In this document: one piece after another, positions 11,583-21,616 of the stretch
Position numbering within the stretch: the stretch's first letter is position 1
Layout of the letters: each line of letters starts with the position of its first letter
DNA from: Sanghuangporus weigelae
Lineage: Eukaryota > Basidiomycota > Agaricomycetes > Hymenochaetales > Hymenochaetaceae
DNA: 64,000 nucleotides
Direction of reading: 5' to 3'
NCBI GenBank assembly: GCA_033182465.1
Contig: CP137325.1
Location: 806,001-870,000 of the forward strand
Translations under genes and position numbers: made by a program
Notes under the pieces: generated by a model
What the model was told of the DNA's origin: nothing
Database searches by the model: none
What the model saw: the letters and a program-made list of their open reading frames with translations, nothing else

Positions 11583-11935
11583 GCCTCTTACGCTCCCGAA
11601 GGTGTCGTTCCCGTGTCTTGCTGATTTCTAGTCTCCCTCATATTACTGTGCCATACATTTCCCGGTCTCGCATCATTTCTGTTTCTTCTCTTCGCAAATA
11701 TCGCTCTCGTTCCTACTGCATTGTTCCGTTCCAAGTTTCGCTGTGTTATAGTCTCTTACTCTTGCTTTGCTAGGTGTATTACTTTGCTTTCCGTATTCAA
11801 TAGAGCAGATCGATCAACGTTTCTTGCCAGTTTGAAATATTAGACATTAAATTGATCTCTACAACACGGTTGTTGGGGTATCAAGAAATTTCAAGCGACA
11901 TTACTATGAGAAAGAAATCAGCCGTCTCCTCGTAC

Positions 11936-13723
11936 TTATCTCCTTGCTGTATCGACCTCTATCCCGTCCCCATCTTCAGGCTCAAAAGGCCAGGCCTTCT
12001 CCAGACTCTCCTTTTGCCTTTCCGACCTCGCCATCTCAACAAAGCCTTTCTTCAACTCAGAATTTAAGGCAGTAGCGCGGATGAAGTCGTCTGGATGTAC
12101 CCAACAGTCCTCATCTTGGATCTTCAGTGCATTTCGGAGGAAGGACATATTGCGTGCACTCGTTCGCCAAGCGTGTGTCTCGTCTCTTATACGTGCGAAG
12201 TCCTGGTGGGTGAATTGAAGGGAAGTAGGAAGAGGTTTCTGAGGAATCAGCCTGGACCAGTGTTGCGAGATGTATGCGAGGCAGGCTTGGAGCTGGTTTT
12301 GATGAAGGCTCTGATCAGAGAACGATGATACGAAAGCGAGAAACAAGTTTATACCGGAGCATAGAGGTCGTCCGTCCACGTTCTACCGGAGAAATCGACC
12401 ATCATCTCGACCAATTCTCGATTACTGAACGACATCGCCCTATAATACTCGGAGTTCCTCTGCGCGCAGGCTTTCCCGAAATGGTCATGCAGCCTCCTCA
12501 GTTCCAGATCCGCTTGTAGATCGAACAACTCCTCTTTGCATAGCGATGCGTCAAAGTTTCGCGGAAGCGCATCCCCAGCACCATGTGCTTCACGTTCGGA
12601 ATGAGGAGGAACCGTATGAGGCGATGGATGCTTTGCGAATTTCGGCCATCTCGCAGCCATGAAAAGCGGTCGAACGGCTGTACATGACCAATCTATGACG
12701 GCTGAGATCTCGACCGTCCCTTCGGCCAACTTCTCCTCAGATATGAATACATTTGCTTGACTAGAATCGTCGTACACAAATCCCGGTCGTGTGAGGCCTG
12801 TGTCCGACGGTGCGAGGTGCGGGATGACTTCGAGATAACGTCCTAGCAGTGCTACATGTGCACTTGGCTGGTACGCCGGAGGATAAAAGCTGCTACGCTT
12901 CTTGTCCACTTTTGCGAATTTGCTGATCCAGGCAATTTCTCGTTTCGCAGCTGCAGTCATGTATGATAACGCGTTCTTCCCTTCATGTACGTCAATAACG
13001 TGTGTATTTGAAAAAGGTGAACGCCCACTTACATGGTCCGCGGTCAACGTCAAGCTCCTTCCTTTCTTCGGCCCAGAACGCGGAACCGACATGAAGACCG
13101 ACTACAAAATCGCTCTCCTTTACTCCATCCGTGAACAGATCCACGAATGAAGAATCAGGTACGACATCGTTCTTATGAAATAAGCTCCCATAACCACCCG
13201 CACTAGACCTCAGCAGTGCTTTCTCAATCCCAATCCATTGGTCCACAACGGCTTTCTTCTGCTTTAAATCGAGCCTCGGCCAGACTTTGTATAATTCCGT
13301 TCCCTGTGCCTTCTCCATGATAATATACTCTGCGCCTACGGGAGTCTTCCTGTGATCCGCGCACCACGCAAGCACTCGTGGAACAGGCAAACCCAACCGC
13401 GCGCGGACGTACTCCATAGTCGCTACATCGCTCTCCGTAACGACATGCTCTGTATTATCCAACCTTGCCATAGGAATCCGCGCCACGACTTCTTTGCCGT
13501 TGTCCAGCCCGAGGAGCAGAACTCTGTTGAATCCTCCCTCAGCGAGCTTGGTGACACTCGTAACGGACTGCGCGCCGCCTGCGGCTGCCGCGACGTCCTT
13601 CAGGGCGTCGACGTTGAATTTGGTGTAATGCTCCGCGACTTTTTCGGATTCGCGATTGAGCCAACGCCCTGAAGTGTAGCGAAACAGAAACTCGACTTGT
13701 TCTTTCTCTTCGTCTTCCGACAT
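11936..13723 (-). CDS. APH (aminoglycoside phosphotransferase) family kinase-like protein
   Basis: Three exons: 13723-13033, 12980-12355 and 12310-11936 (563 aa). It has the protein-kinase-like fold of fungal APH proteins: a nucleotide-binding lobe (LAEGGFNRVLLLGLDNGKEVVARIP), hinge (EYIIMEKAQGTEL), and a C-lobe ending in AVIDWSCTAVRPLF, the usual IDW metal-binding motif. The catalytic loop is VYDDSSQANVF: Asp and Asn of the Brenner-type HxDxxxxN motif are kept, but the His position is Tyr. Such fungal genes are numerous and their substrates mostly unknown; some are annotated as altered-inheritance-of-mitochondria (AIM9)-like. Antibiotic modification should not be assumed. There is no obvious mitochondrial presequence. 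Confidence 0.85.
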
Positions 13724-14878
13724 TGCGACAATTCAGTACGAGGGAAATTTGGAGGAGGGCGAAAGAAAGAAAGATGAGGGGACTATAGGTGATGCGGACC
13801 CAAGCGCATCTGCGTCACTGCAGGAAGAATGGTAGCCTAACTGTCACTCTTCTAGGCAGTCACAGAAAGTATGATAACAATGGCGCAAAAAGGCAGTTGC
13901 AGCTTCACACACGAGTAATTATAATGATATGTCAGTATTTAGCAATTAGCAGTTTCTTGATTTCCAAGTTGCCAGTTTCGAGTAGAGTAGCGATTAGAAC
14001 AAGTTTCAAGGTCAACGTCTCTCAGTCGCGTGCCATGTATGTTAAAGACGAATAGAGGCGTCCATGCCGATTGGAGCATCCGCGATCATCGCTGCACGTG
14101 ACTAAGACGCGTCGCGTCGCGTCACAATTTGGTCCACTACCAAACAATTGACGTCATTTCGTATGGAATGGGACCCGACGATCATACCACTCCAGACATC
14201 AGCCATCAGAACCGAATAAATTTGGAAGAAGCACAGCGACTGTCCTTATAAATTGGTACACAGTACAAGTGCTAGTGCGATAAATAGGAAATGTCGAGAA
14301 ATGAAGATGATGGGTCATATGCAGATTCCAAGGGAGGATGAAAGAAACGGGATTTCAGGACACAAAGCAAAAGGGCAAGATCCAATTGATCCATTGCGGA
14401 AAGTGTGAAGTGAAGAAATGACCTTGTAGTAGAACAGAATGTACAATGTGCGAAGGAGAAAATGTATGCAACAAGACGAGACTAAAGAAATGGCAAAAAT
14501 GTAAAAGGCTTCGCACATGTGAGAGAGTGATATAGAATATGCAATTGTGATGTCAAGAAAGCAATGCGACGAAGAGTAAAAGGAACCAACAGAAAGAGTA
14601 TAACAGGAAGGGATAAGACTAGATGGACACCAGAGTATTCGTTTGAGTAGATAAAGTTGCGCATCGACGACGTGTTTGTGTGTGGACGGAGCGTAACGTG
14701 TTTGTTGAAGTGCTCTCGAGCATTACATCTCGAATATTTGGTTGCGTTGCAAGCGGCTTCCCAAGCAAGAAGCGGAATTGCATTTGTTGCGCGAAATGAA
14801 TGTGCACAGGCGAGATTATGATGGGACATGTAGGGTCGTTAACGACGGAAGCAACGCCAAGTGCTTCGCCTAATTCAT
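13724..14878. other. intergenic, 1.15 kb
   Basis: Upstream of the APH gene and downstream of the securin-like gene. It holds a CACGTGAC box at 14095-14102 followed by three GCGTC-type units at 14108-14123. No gene is supported. Confidence 0.4.
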
Positions 14879-16040
14879 TCACAATGTGCACGCAGGAGAA
14901 CTCGAGTCTTTTGGAGTCGTGAACGTGAATCTAGCATTGAGATCTTTGCTCTTGGGAGAGGGCAAGGTAAGAGGGGTAATTGAAGGACTGGCATCGTCCG
15001 TTTCCTTGCTCGTGCCCTTTGTTGGAGTAGTGGGAAGCGACAGGCTGCGGATGAGGCGCTGAGGCTTCTTCGGCGTTACTGGGGCAGATTTTGGCGCATC
15101 ATCCTTGGTAACCAAGTCGTCAAAATCGAAGGTCTTGAAGATATCCAGTTCATCCGCAATGCTGAAAGGCGGAGTTGGGAGACTCGGCACGGACCCGGGG
15201 GAAGATTCAGAATCAAAGGCGGAGTCGTCGAAAAGGAAGAATTCACGGATATGCGCTGAAAAGTCGAGTTCCTGTTCAACATAGGTCAGCATAGCCCGAC
15301 TACCTGGGTAAGGTGCTCACATCTTTGATCGCCTTGTCAAACGAAAGCTTTTCATCTTTGATTTCCTCTTTCGTTTCGGTCTCGGAAGACTGGATGTAGG
15401 CGTCGGATACGTCGGCAAGGGGAGAGACGGTCAATTCATAGCATCGCGAGTCAATCTGCGCCTGCGTAATTTCTTCGACTTTTGCTTCAGACGCATCCTC
15501 CTCTACTTTCTGCGTTGCAGGCTCTTCTTCGATGGTTGCGAGAATAGGCGCTGAGACGCTTCGCGGTCCGGTCCGAGAAACCGGCCTCCGAGTTGAAATT
15601 GCATCTGAAGAGGATGTCGTCTGGACGGCGGACAATGCTTTCCTCTCATTTCCACCTTTCTTCGAGCTTTCTTTCTTGAGTTTGGCTTTCCCAGAACCCG
15701 CCTGGGTCGAAGCCTTGCGCTTCAAATCCGTACGCTTCGGCTTCGCTTTAGCCGAGCCGGACGCGCCGGAGGAGACACCAAGGATCTTCGGTGCTAGCAC
15801 CGTGCTGCTCTCCGACGCCTTGCGTTTCTTTCCCGATGACGACGCAGCTCCGAGGCTGAGGCCGGTCACCGGGTGAAGATTCTCCTTCTCAGGGAGGGAT
15901 ACTGTGTTCGTATTCTCGGAGCGCCGAGCTGAACTGGTCAGCACCGCAGCGGCCGAAACGGACCGCCCCAGTGGGCGCGCAGAGGGTCGTTTCTTCACAG
16001 GAGATGCATCTTGGAAGACCGTAAACGTACGTGCAGACAT
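14879..16040 (-). CDS. candidate securin (KEN-box protein with separase-inhibitor-like segment)
   Basis: Two exons, 16040-15321 and 15271-14879 (370 aa). The N-terminal 130 residues are basic and disordered, with a KEN box (PEKENLHP, residues 51-58), the APC/C degron typical of mitotic regulators. A Lys-rich middle (KAKLKKESSKK) is followed by an acidic half. At 243-262 the protein reads DFSAHIREFFLFDDSAFDSE, which resembles the separase-binding stretch of human securin (EIEKFFPFNPLDFESF): hydrophobic-acidic IxxFFxF followed by DF/AF-D/E. Securins keep separase inactive until anaphase and are known for extreme sequence divergence with only these short motifs kept. The order degron, basic region, acidic inhibitor segment matches. 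A classic RxxL box is not clear. It could be another APC/C substrate. Confidence 0.4.
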
Positions 16041-16444
16041 GATGTAGTATGGGTATAGCGTCGATGGACTACGCAGTGGATGGAGAGTATGTTGGGAACT
16101 GTATAGCGCTGAAGAGAGGTACGAGAGAGGGAGCGGTCACAAGAAAGGGTGTTTACAAGGACTACCGCGCAAAATGGTACAAAAAGAAGCGTTGAACGTT
16201 CGTCGTAGATGGGAGAGGTAGGGAGAACAGGAGCGCTGTAGCCACGCGCATCCAATAATGTTTGTTTAGATAATAGGCCTTAAAAAGGTAACAGAACGTC
16301 TTCGCGTCGCGCGAACGAGAACATGTGATGTGACGCTTCACATGTCACACCGCGTAATTTCTATTTGTCCGATGCTTGTCCAAAAATTAAAAACAAAACA
16401 GAAGTCGAAAATATTGAGAATTTAACATGAATTTAATGCTCAGA
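16041..16444. promoter_or_regulatory. upstream region of the securin-like gene with a dyad
   Basis: Between the uS5m 3' end and the securin-like start. It contains the inverted repeat ACATGTGA (16321-16328) / TCACATGT (16338-16345) with a nested TGTGAC/GTCACA pair at 16330-16335 and 16344-16349. A role as a regulator site is inference. Confidence 0.35.
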
Positions 16445-17410
16445 CTACCAGGTTCGCCCGTCCAACAGCTTTCGACCACGGTCTCGCTCAATAGACTCCT
16501 TGCTCCTCATCCCAACACCAGCATCGAGTCTCTTCCCCTTTCCACCAATTCCATTACCCATGGAAAGCGGGGCATTCCCTGACTGAATGAGCATGCATGT
16601 CGCCTTGATCACGTTAATCGGGTTTCGACTCCCCCAGACTTTCGCGCTGACGTCCTTGATACCTGCCGCTTTGAGGACTTGGTGAATGTTCGGGTTGCAG
16701 TGCAGGCCGAACCCAACAGGTCGCGGTCGCATCAGAATGCGAGTCGAGCCGAACTTGATCGACATGTCCGTCCAGATTGTGCGTTTTTCAAAGCGCTCGA
16801 CGTAGTCCATGTTGCGTACTGCCTGCTTGTAGGCCTGGTTGTTCGCCTCAACGAACGCATCGTGCTTTCCCTCTCCATATCCAAGAAGCCCCTCGCCGTT
16901 CCCAACGACCATAAGCACGTGCTGCCGGTGAATCTTCCCCTTCCCAGTCATCTGCGTTGCTCGAAGTTTTACGAGAGGGTATTTGTGTACCACGACATCT
17001 TCCTTGTCTTCGATCAAAAAGTGTGAATCCTTCTCCTCAAATACTTCCGAGTCCCCGATTTCTCTGATACTATCGTTGAGCTCCTTGTCCACCACCACAA
17101 AGGACGGGTCATTCCGAACGCGCACTCTTGACGTCCTTCCTGTGCGTCGATCTCGGTAGGTCGTTGTGTGAGCGGAGTCATAAAGCACGTCGGGCTGCAT
17201 CAAATCGGGAAAAAGTGAGCCAGACCCGTCGTTGTCTGCAGGGATGCTTTGCTGTGAGTCGATGTTTTCAGAGGGGCCAGATCCTTCTGACGCATGAGAT
17301 GCAGAGGACGAAAAACATCGAGGTAGAAGAAATAGAGGAGCGCGATGCGGCGACACCAGCGCAAATCGTGCGCTGCGACCTAGCGCGAGTAGCGACGCGC
17401 TTTTGCTCAT
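16445..17410 (-). CDS. mitochondrial small ribosomal subunit protein uS5m
   Basis: Intronless, 321 aa. An Arg/Ser-rich, acid-free N-terminus (SKSASLLALGRSARFALVSP) is a good mitochondrial presequence. The S5 N-terminal RNA-binding fold (residues about 150-215) shows VKLRATQMTGKGKIHR, VVGNGEGLLGYGEGKHD and AYKQAVRNMDYV. The C-terminal S5 domain follows with PRPVGFGLHCNPNIHQVLKA and GIKDVSAKVWGSRNPINVIKA. uS5 sits at the back of the small-subunit head-body hinge and contributes to decoding accuracy. The extra residues before and after the core are usual for fungal mitochondrial versions. It is the only gene here with no intron. Confidence 0.95.
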   Translation of the reverse strand: MSKSASLLALGRSARFALVSPHRAPLFLLPRCFSSSASHASEGSGPSENIDSQQSIPADNDGSGSLFPDLMQPDVLYDSAHTTTYRDRRTGRTSRVRVRNDPSFVVVDKELNDSIREIGDSEVFEEKDSHFLIEDKEDVVVHKYPLVKLRATQMTGKGKIHRQHVLMVVGNGEGLLGYGEGKHDAFVEANNQAYKQAVRNMDYVERFEKRTIWTDMSIKFGSTRILMRPRPVGFGLHCNPNIHQVLKAAGIKDVSAKVWGSRNPINVIKATCMLIQSGNAPLSMGNGIGGKGKRLDAGVGMRSKESIERDRGRKLLDGRTW

Positions 17411-17879
17411 GGTTGGTGGTAAGGGAAACGTCTGATTCGATTCGGAAAGATCATCCCTTCTTATTACGTAATATAGATCTTCGTGAACAGTACGCTGCCT
17501 CTCGTAAATGCCTTTCGATAGTACAGGACAGGAAGAAGGGGATTTTTTAAAAAAAGACTAGTCCTCATCTATATCCTAGAATGCGACGAGATATGCAGAA
17601 ACGACAAGTCGACACGTAGAACAACCAATGGAAAAAAAGCGAGAGATAGTACCCAGAATAAATAATTGATAGTCCAGGACAGAAGAATATGGATGAGTCA
17701 TGATAATTCACATTATTGAGGACGTGGAGCGGAGGAGCTAGCACCATGTGCCGCAAGGAAGGATACTGTAGATAGAATATGAAAAAAAAGGAGCGCCTGC
17801 CTACGCTGCGAGGGGACAGCTCTACCAAGCACCACTACGACAACTCGCGGGAGTCCCTCGCCTGACGTAGAACGGCGCC
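17411..17879. other. intergenic, uS5m upstream / RTA1-like downstream
   Basis: I see no gene in these 469 bp. Confidence 0.4.
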
Positions 17880-19109
17880 TCATGGGTACAATTGATCTCT
17901 CGACTCCGAGCGGGGAGCAGCCATGCCAATCTCAGAGTAGTCAGCCGCATCTTGGGCCTTCTGAATTAAAGTTCCCGGGAAGAAGACCGCATAGACAAGG
18001 CTGGCGATACACATCGGGATGGCGTCGAACATGTACAGCCATTCTGAAAAAAGGTGGGGACAAGGCATGATTAGCAACGTGGAAATTAAGCGAAGTGTGC
18101 CGTAAGCTTGACAAATACGTACTCTCTTCAGTCACGAACTTCCCGTCATTGCCTTGTATGAGCTCTATGAATCGGTATCCTGTTCGGAACTAACGACGTG
18201 GACACTGTCAGCCGACACTGTGTGCGAAACATTTCCAAAAATATTGCTTACCATAATGCAGGCAGACGAGAGATAAAGGGCGACGTATATCAAGTACGGG
18301 AACGTCCCTTTGTCATACTTTGAGTCAAGGTAGAATGCGCGATGCGAGTACACGACGAGGAACACGAAGAGGCCGTAAGTGATGTTCGAGGAAATAACAC
18401 CGCCCAAGAAGATAATTCGGCCCGTGTTCTGGTGGTCGACTGTGGCTCGAAGTCCTGCACCGCCGCCCTTTAGCAGCAATTAGTTTGACCAGAGTCGAGC
18501 CAAGCAATCTCATGCCTAGCTTACCTGTGCAGTGAAGGAGACGATATCAGCCAACGCCAGCGCGCGTATGGCCAAGTCGTGCTTGACCAAGCTATACTTC
18601 CCTCTCCCCGTTGTGAATGCGGTCATAAGCTTCCCCCAGACTTGGTAGTTGAAGATACAGTAGAGACCCACGGCGGGCGCGACGATAAGAACATTATTAG
18701 CGATATGCAGAGCGAGGATATGTTCTTTCTTCTGCGCGAACGATCGGGCAGAATAGCCGGTCGCGAGCACTGTTCAATATGGTGTGAAATTGTTTTTCAC
18801 AAGCGGGAAGAACATGAGATGAGGCTTACAACCAGCAGCTGTGGGGGCGAGCCATGGCCAGTAGCATTTACTTCGCCACATGCGGAAGCCGATGACATTG
18901 AGGATGATACCAAGGGCTGCGCCAATAATCATTGGCCAGTTCTTGTTGTATTCATAGTCTGCGGAAAATAATAAGACAAGGGTGAATTAAGAGTGTACCA
19001 CTCTACGTACGGAATGTCTCCAGTGCCCAATTATGTTCAGTCGAATCTGCAGAAGTCAGTTACCGCGAACGAACGAGACAGGATATTGGAGAAGGGACTC
19101 ACCTGACAT
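17880..19109 (-). CDS. RTA1-like seven-helix membrane protein
   Basis: Seven exons: 19109-19103, 19046-19011, 18958-18830, 18769-18525, 18467-18252, 18189-18123 and 18043-17880 (287 aa). The first exon codes for only seven bases (ATG TCA G). Seven hydrophobic helices are visible. Family blocks include GYSARSFAQKKEHILALHIANN, APAVGLYCIF, GGGAGLRA, FRTGYRFIELIQGNDG and WLYMFDAIPM. The RTA1/RTM1 family is fungal-specific; members give resistance to aminocholesterol, molasses toxin or long-chain bases and include putative lipid flippases such as Rsb1. The substrate here is unknown. The short C-terminal tail is cytosolic-looking (SEIGMAAPRSESRDQ). Confidence 0.9.
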
Positions 19110-21616
19110 TGTGGCTCTGGTGCTCCGTCGAGAGGAGGCAAGCTATCGAACGGATGGAGCAAAGTGGGAGAAGGTAAGGAAAGTACGGAAGTGTGAACTG
19201 TGACGAGCATCCATCCACAAGCCTCGACCCTTTTATACATGAGGACAACGTAGGCAACATGAGTAAACTGCCCTACAATCTCTCGGAGTAAACTGGCACT
19301 AGATCTTCCAGTTGCTATCCAGTCATATCCAGCAGTACGTACAGAAGATAGCATGATCACTTACTGCGCGTCGTAACCTGCATTCCGAATCCTCAAAGTA
19401 AGACAAGCGCCATCTGCATTAAGTTCAATTCGACCTTGATCGAAGCGTCCGGTAGCGCATCGGCACTGCATTCATGGGCATTTACACAAAGGCTTAGCGA
19501 CGTCTTCCAAGTGCGCAGTCGATCGCAGCAAGGTAAATCGTATGCCAAGGTATCTAGGTGCCTCGTATACCCTTGTAAACCGGAAAATGGGGATGGTAAG
19601 TATATGAAAGTAGGTGTTCAATGACGAAATCCCATCGCGTAAGCGCACCTGCACGGCTAAAATGGCCCGTGAACTTCTGCGCGACGTCAGCATAAATATA
19701 AGCGATCGATAACAACTTGCCTCTCACCGACATTGGCAGTTTGTTTTAATTACTCCGAATTAATGATTATAGTCGGCCTTGTGATCGCATAGCACCGACG
19801 ACTCGGAAAGTAGTTGGTGCTTCAGTTTTTTTAGGGAAAATCCCTGCCTTGCACAGGCTAGCGGTCCATCACAGTGCCGTCGCGCATATCGTCGACCGAT
19901 CGGAGTCTCAAAGCAAGGAACAGAAGGCCCGAACAGTGAATGTCTTTATTGTATCGTACCGTACCGACAGCACGATTTGATTTGTCAAAGCGGGACAACG
20001 GCAGGCGCAACCGGAAAAAGGAGTCCCGCCTTGATTCAATAAATTGAAATGATCGATCGACACTTGATCGAACGCCGATCACGCGTACATTTTTATATGA
20101 TCTGATCTATTTTTGTTCGCGTTCTGCGCTTTTCTATTTTTTGGTCTCAACCTAGGCTGAAGAACCGTAACTCCTTTGAGTCTTTATTATTCAAGAACGT
20201 AGCTCTAGGACTGGGCTTTCTTAAATCCGTACCGTCAGCAATATCATGTCTGCAGATGTATGAGTTCAACCATTTCGGTAGCGTAGTTGTTAGCCAATAA
20301 TAAAGTTGTGATTCACAAGACACACAGCCGAAAATTGTATTCGACCCGGTAAGGTGTGTATCTCGCAGTCAGTTTCGTAAACGTTCTTCGAGATAGGCGG
20401 CTCTTGACTCCATCACTGAGACAAAGTGAAAAACTTCATAGAGGAAGGCAACCCGAGACCTGAGAAGAAAAGGAGATATCGGCAACTCCGAGTCCAAATC
20501 CAATACCGGGATCAGTGAGGAAAAATACCAAGTAATGCAGCCTGGTCTTGGGCTTAGCCTTGGACTCGGTCTTGGACGGTTGACGTCTCTTCGCATGTAC
20601 ATGATGTCACGAGAGCTTCCCAGAGATCAAGAACTCAGAGACCCGGTGAATTACAGTGAATTACAATTGCCGAGCAAGACAAAGAAAAACCGACAAGACG
20701 AGACGAGATAAGATGAGACAGGACAAGACAAGGACAAGGACAAGACGTTTGATAGTTCGTCGCGAATGAAAAATCAGCGTATACTGTATAAGGCTGCACT
20801 GCTAGTACTTTGACGGCATGGCGGTGAAGTCCCATTCCTGATCCGCCACCTTCCTCTCGATCACGTTCCTATCATGACGCTATTAACCAAATCTATTCAA
20901 TTCCTCCTGCGGATCGAAATAAAGAACATGCATGCATTGAATGGACGTCCCATGATCAGATGTGGGGTAAGTAAAGGAAGGCGGTATCCGCAAAAGGTAG
21001 TGATGTACAGCAGGAACGGTAAATCGCAGACTTCTCACATAGAGTTCACGTCTCCAGACGGCTGCAATTAATATCAGCAGGAAGTACAAAAATAGTCTTG
21101 AATTCTCCCGGTAACTGTGATCAGAAATAGAGACAGCGTGAGATGATATTGATATTATTCATTGCGCTGTGTTGCGTTGTTGCTTATCTGACCGCGAAAG
21201 GCAGGGCAGTGTACGGCGAGACGCGAGATACGGGCGCCAGGATGATACGTATAGGCTTTTCACAGGATGCGCAGTCGCGATCGCAATTGAAGAAAGAGAA
21301 AGAAAGTCCTCCCAGACTCCACGGCGCGGGAGTCGCGGGACTTCCCACGGTAGGTTTGACGTGTGTTCCTCCTCGGATTCGTGCAAACATAGAAAAATAA
21401 GAGAAATTGCTAAGTATTTAAGTGACGAAGAGAATGAGGATATTAGTTATAGGCATAAAGAAATAGAAACGGGATGATGCTTAGTCATTGAGACGGAATG
21501 ATCTCACACGGACGGGTGAGTGCGTTGAAACCATAAGTAGTCCTCCTGCTCCTTCTTTCCCTCCCGCTCTATCCTACTCACTGCTCCTCTCAATCAACTC
21601 AAGCCTGCATTCAACC
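19110..21616. other. intergenic, 2.5 kb
   Basis: No gene could be supported on either strand; open frames are short and lack splice-consistent partners. Simple repeats occur at 20645-20747. The last few hundred bases, with pyrimidine-rich tracts (21541-21600), should be the RING-gene promoter and 5' UTR. Confidence 0.4.
20645..20747. repeat. degenerate purine-rich short tandem repeats
   Basis: Two adjacent copies of GTGAATTACA (20645-20664) are followed by a run of GACAA/GACGA/GGACAA-type units from about 20690 to 20746. This looks like an old expanded microsatellite. Confidence 0.7.

Noticed and set aside
21143-21400. 85-codon frame beginning with a hydrophobic segment (MILILFIALCCVVAYL)
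   Set aside because: The rest is low-complexity, antisense frames are equally open, and there is no family match; taken as chance.
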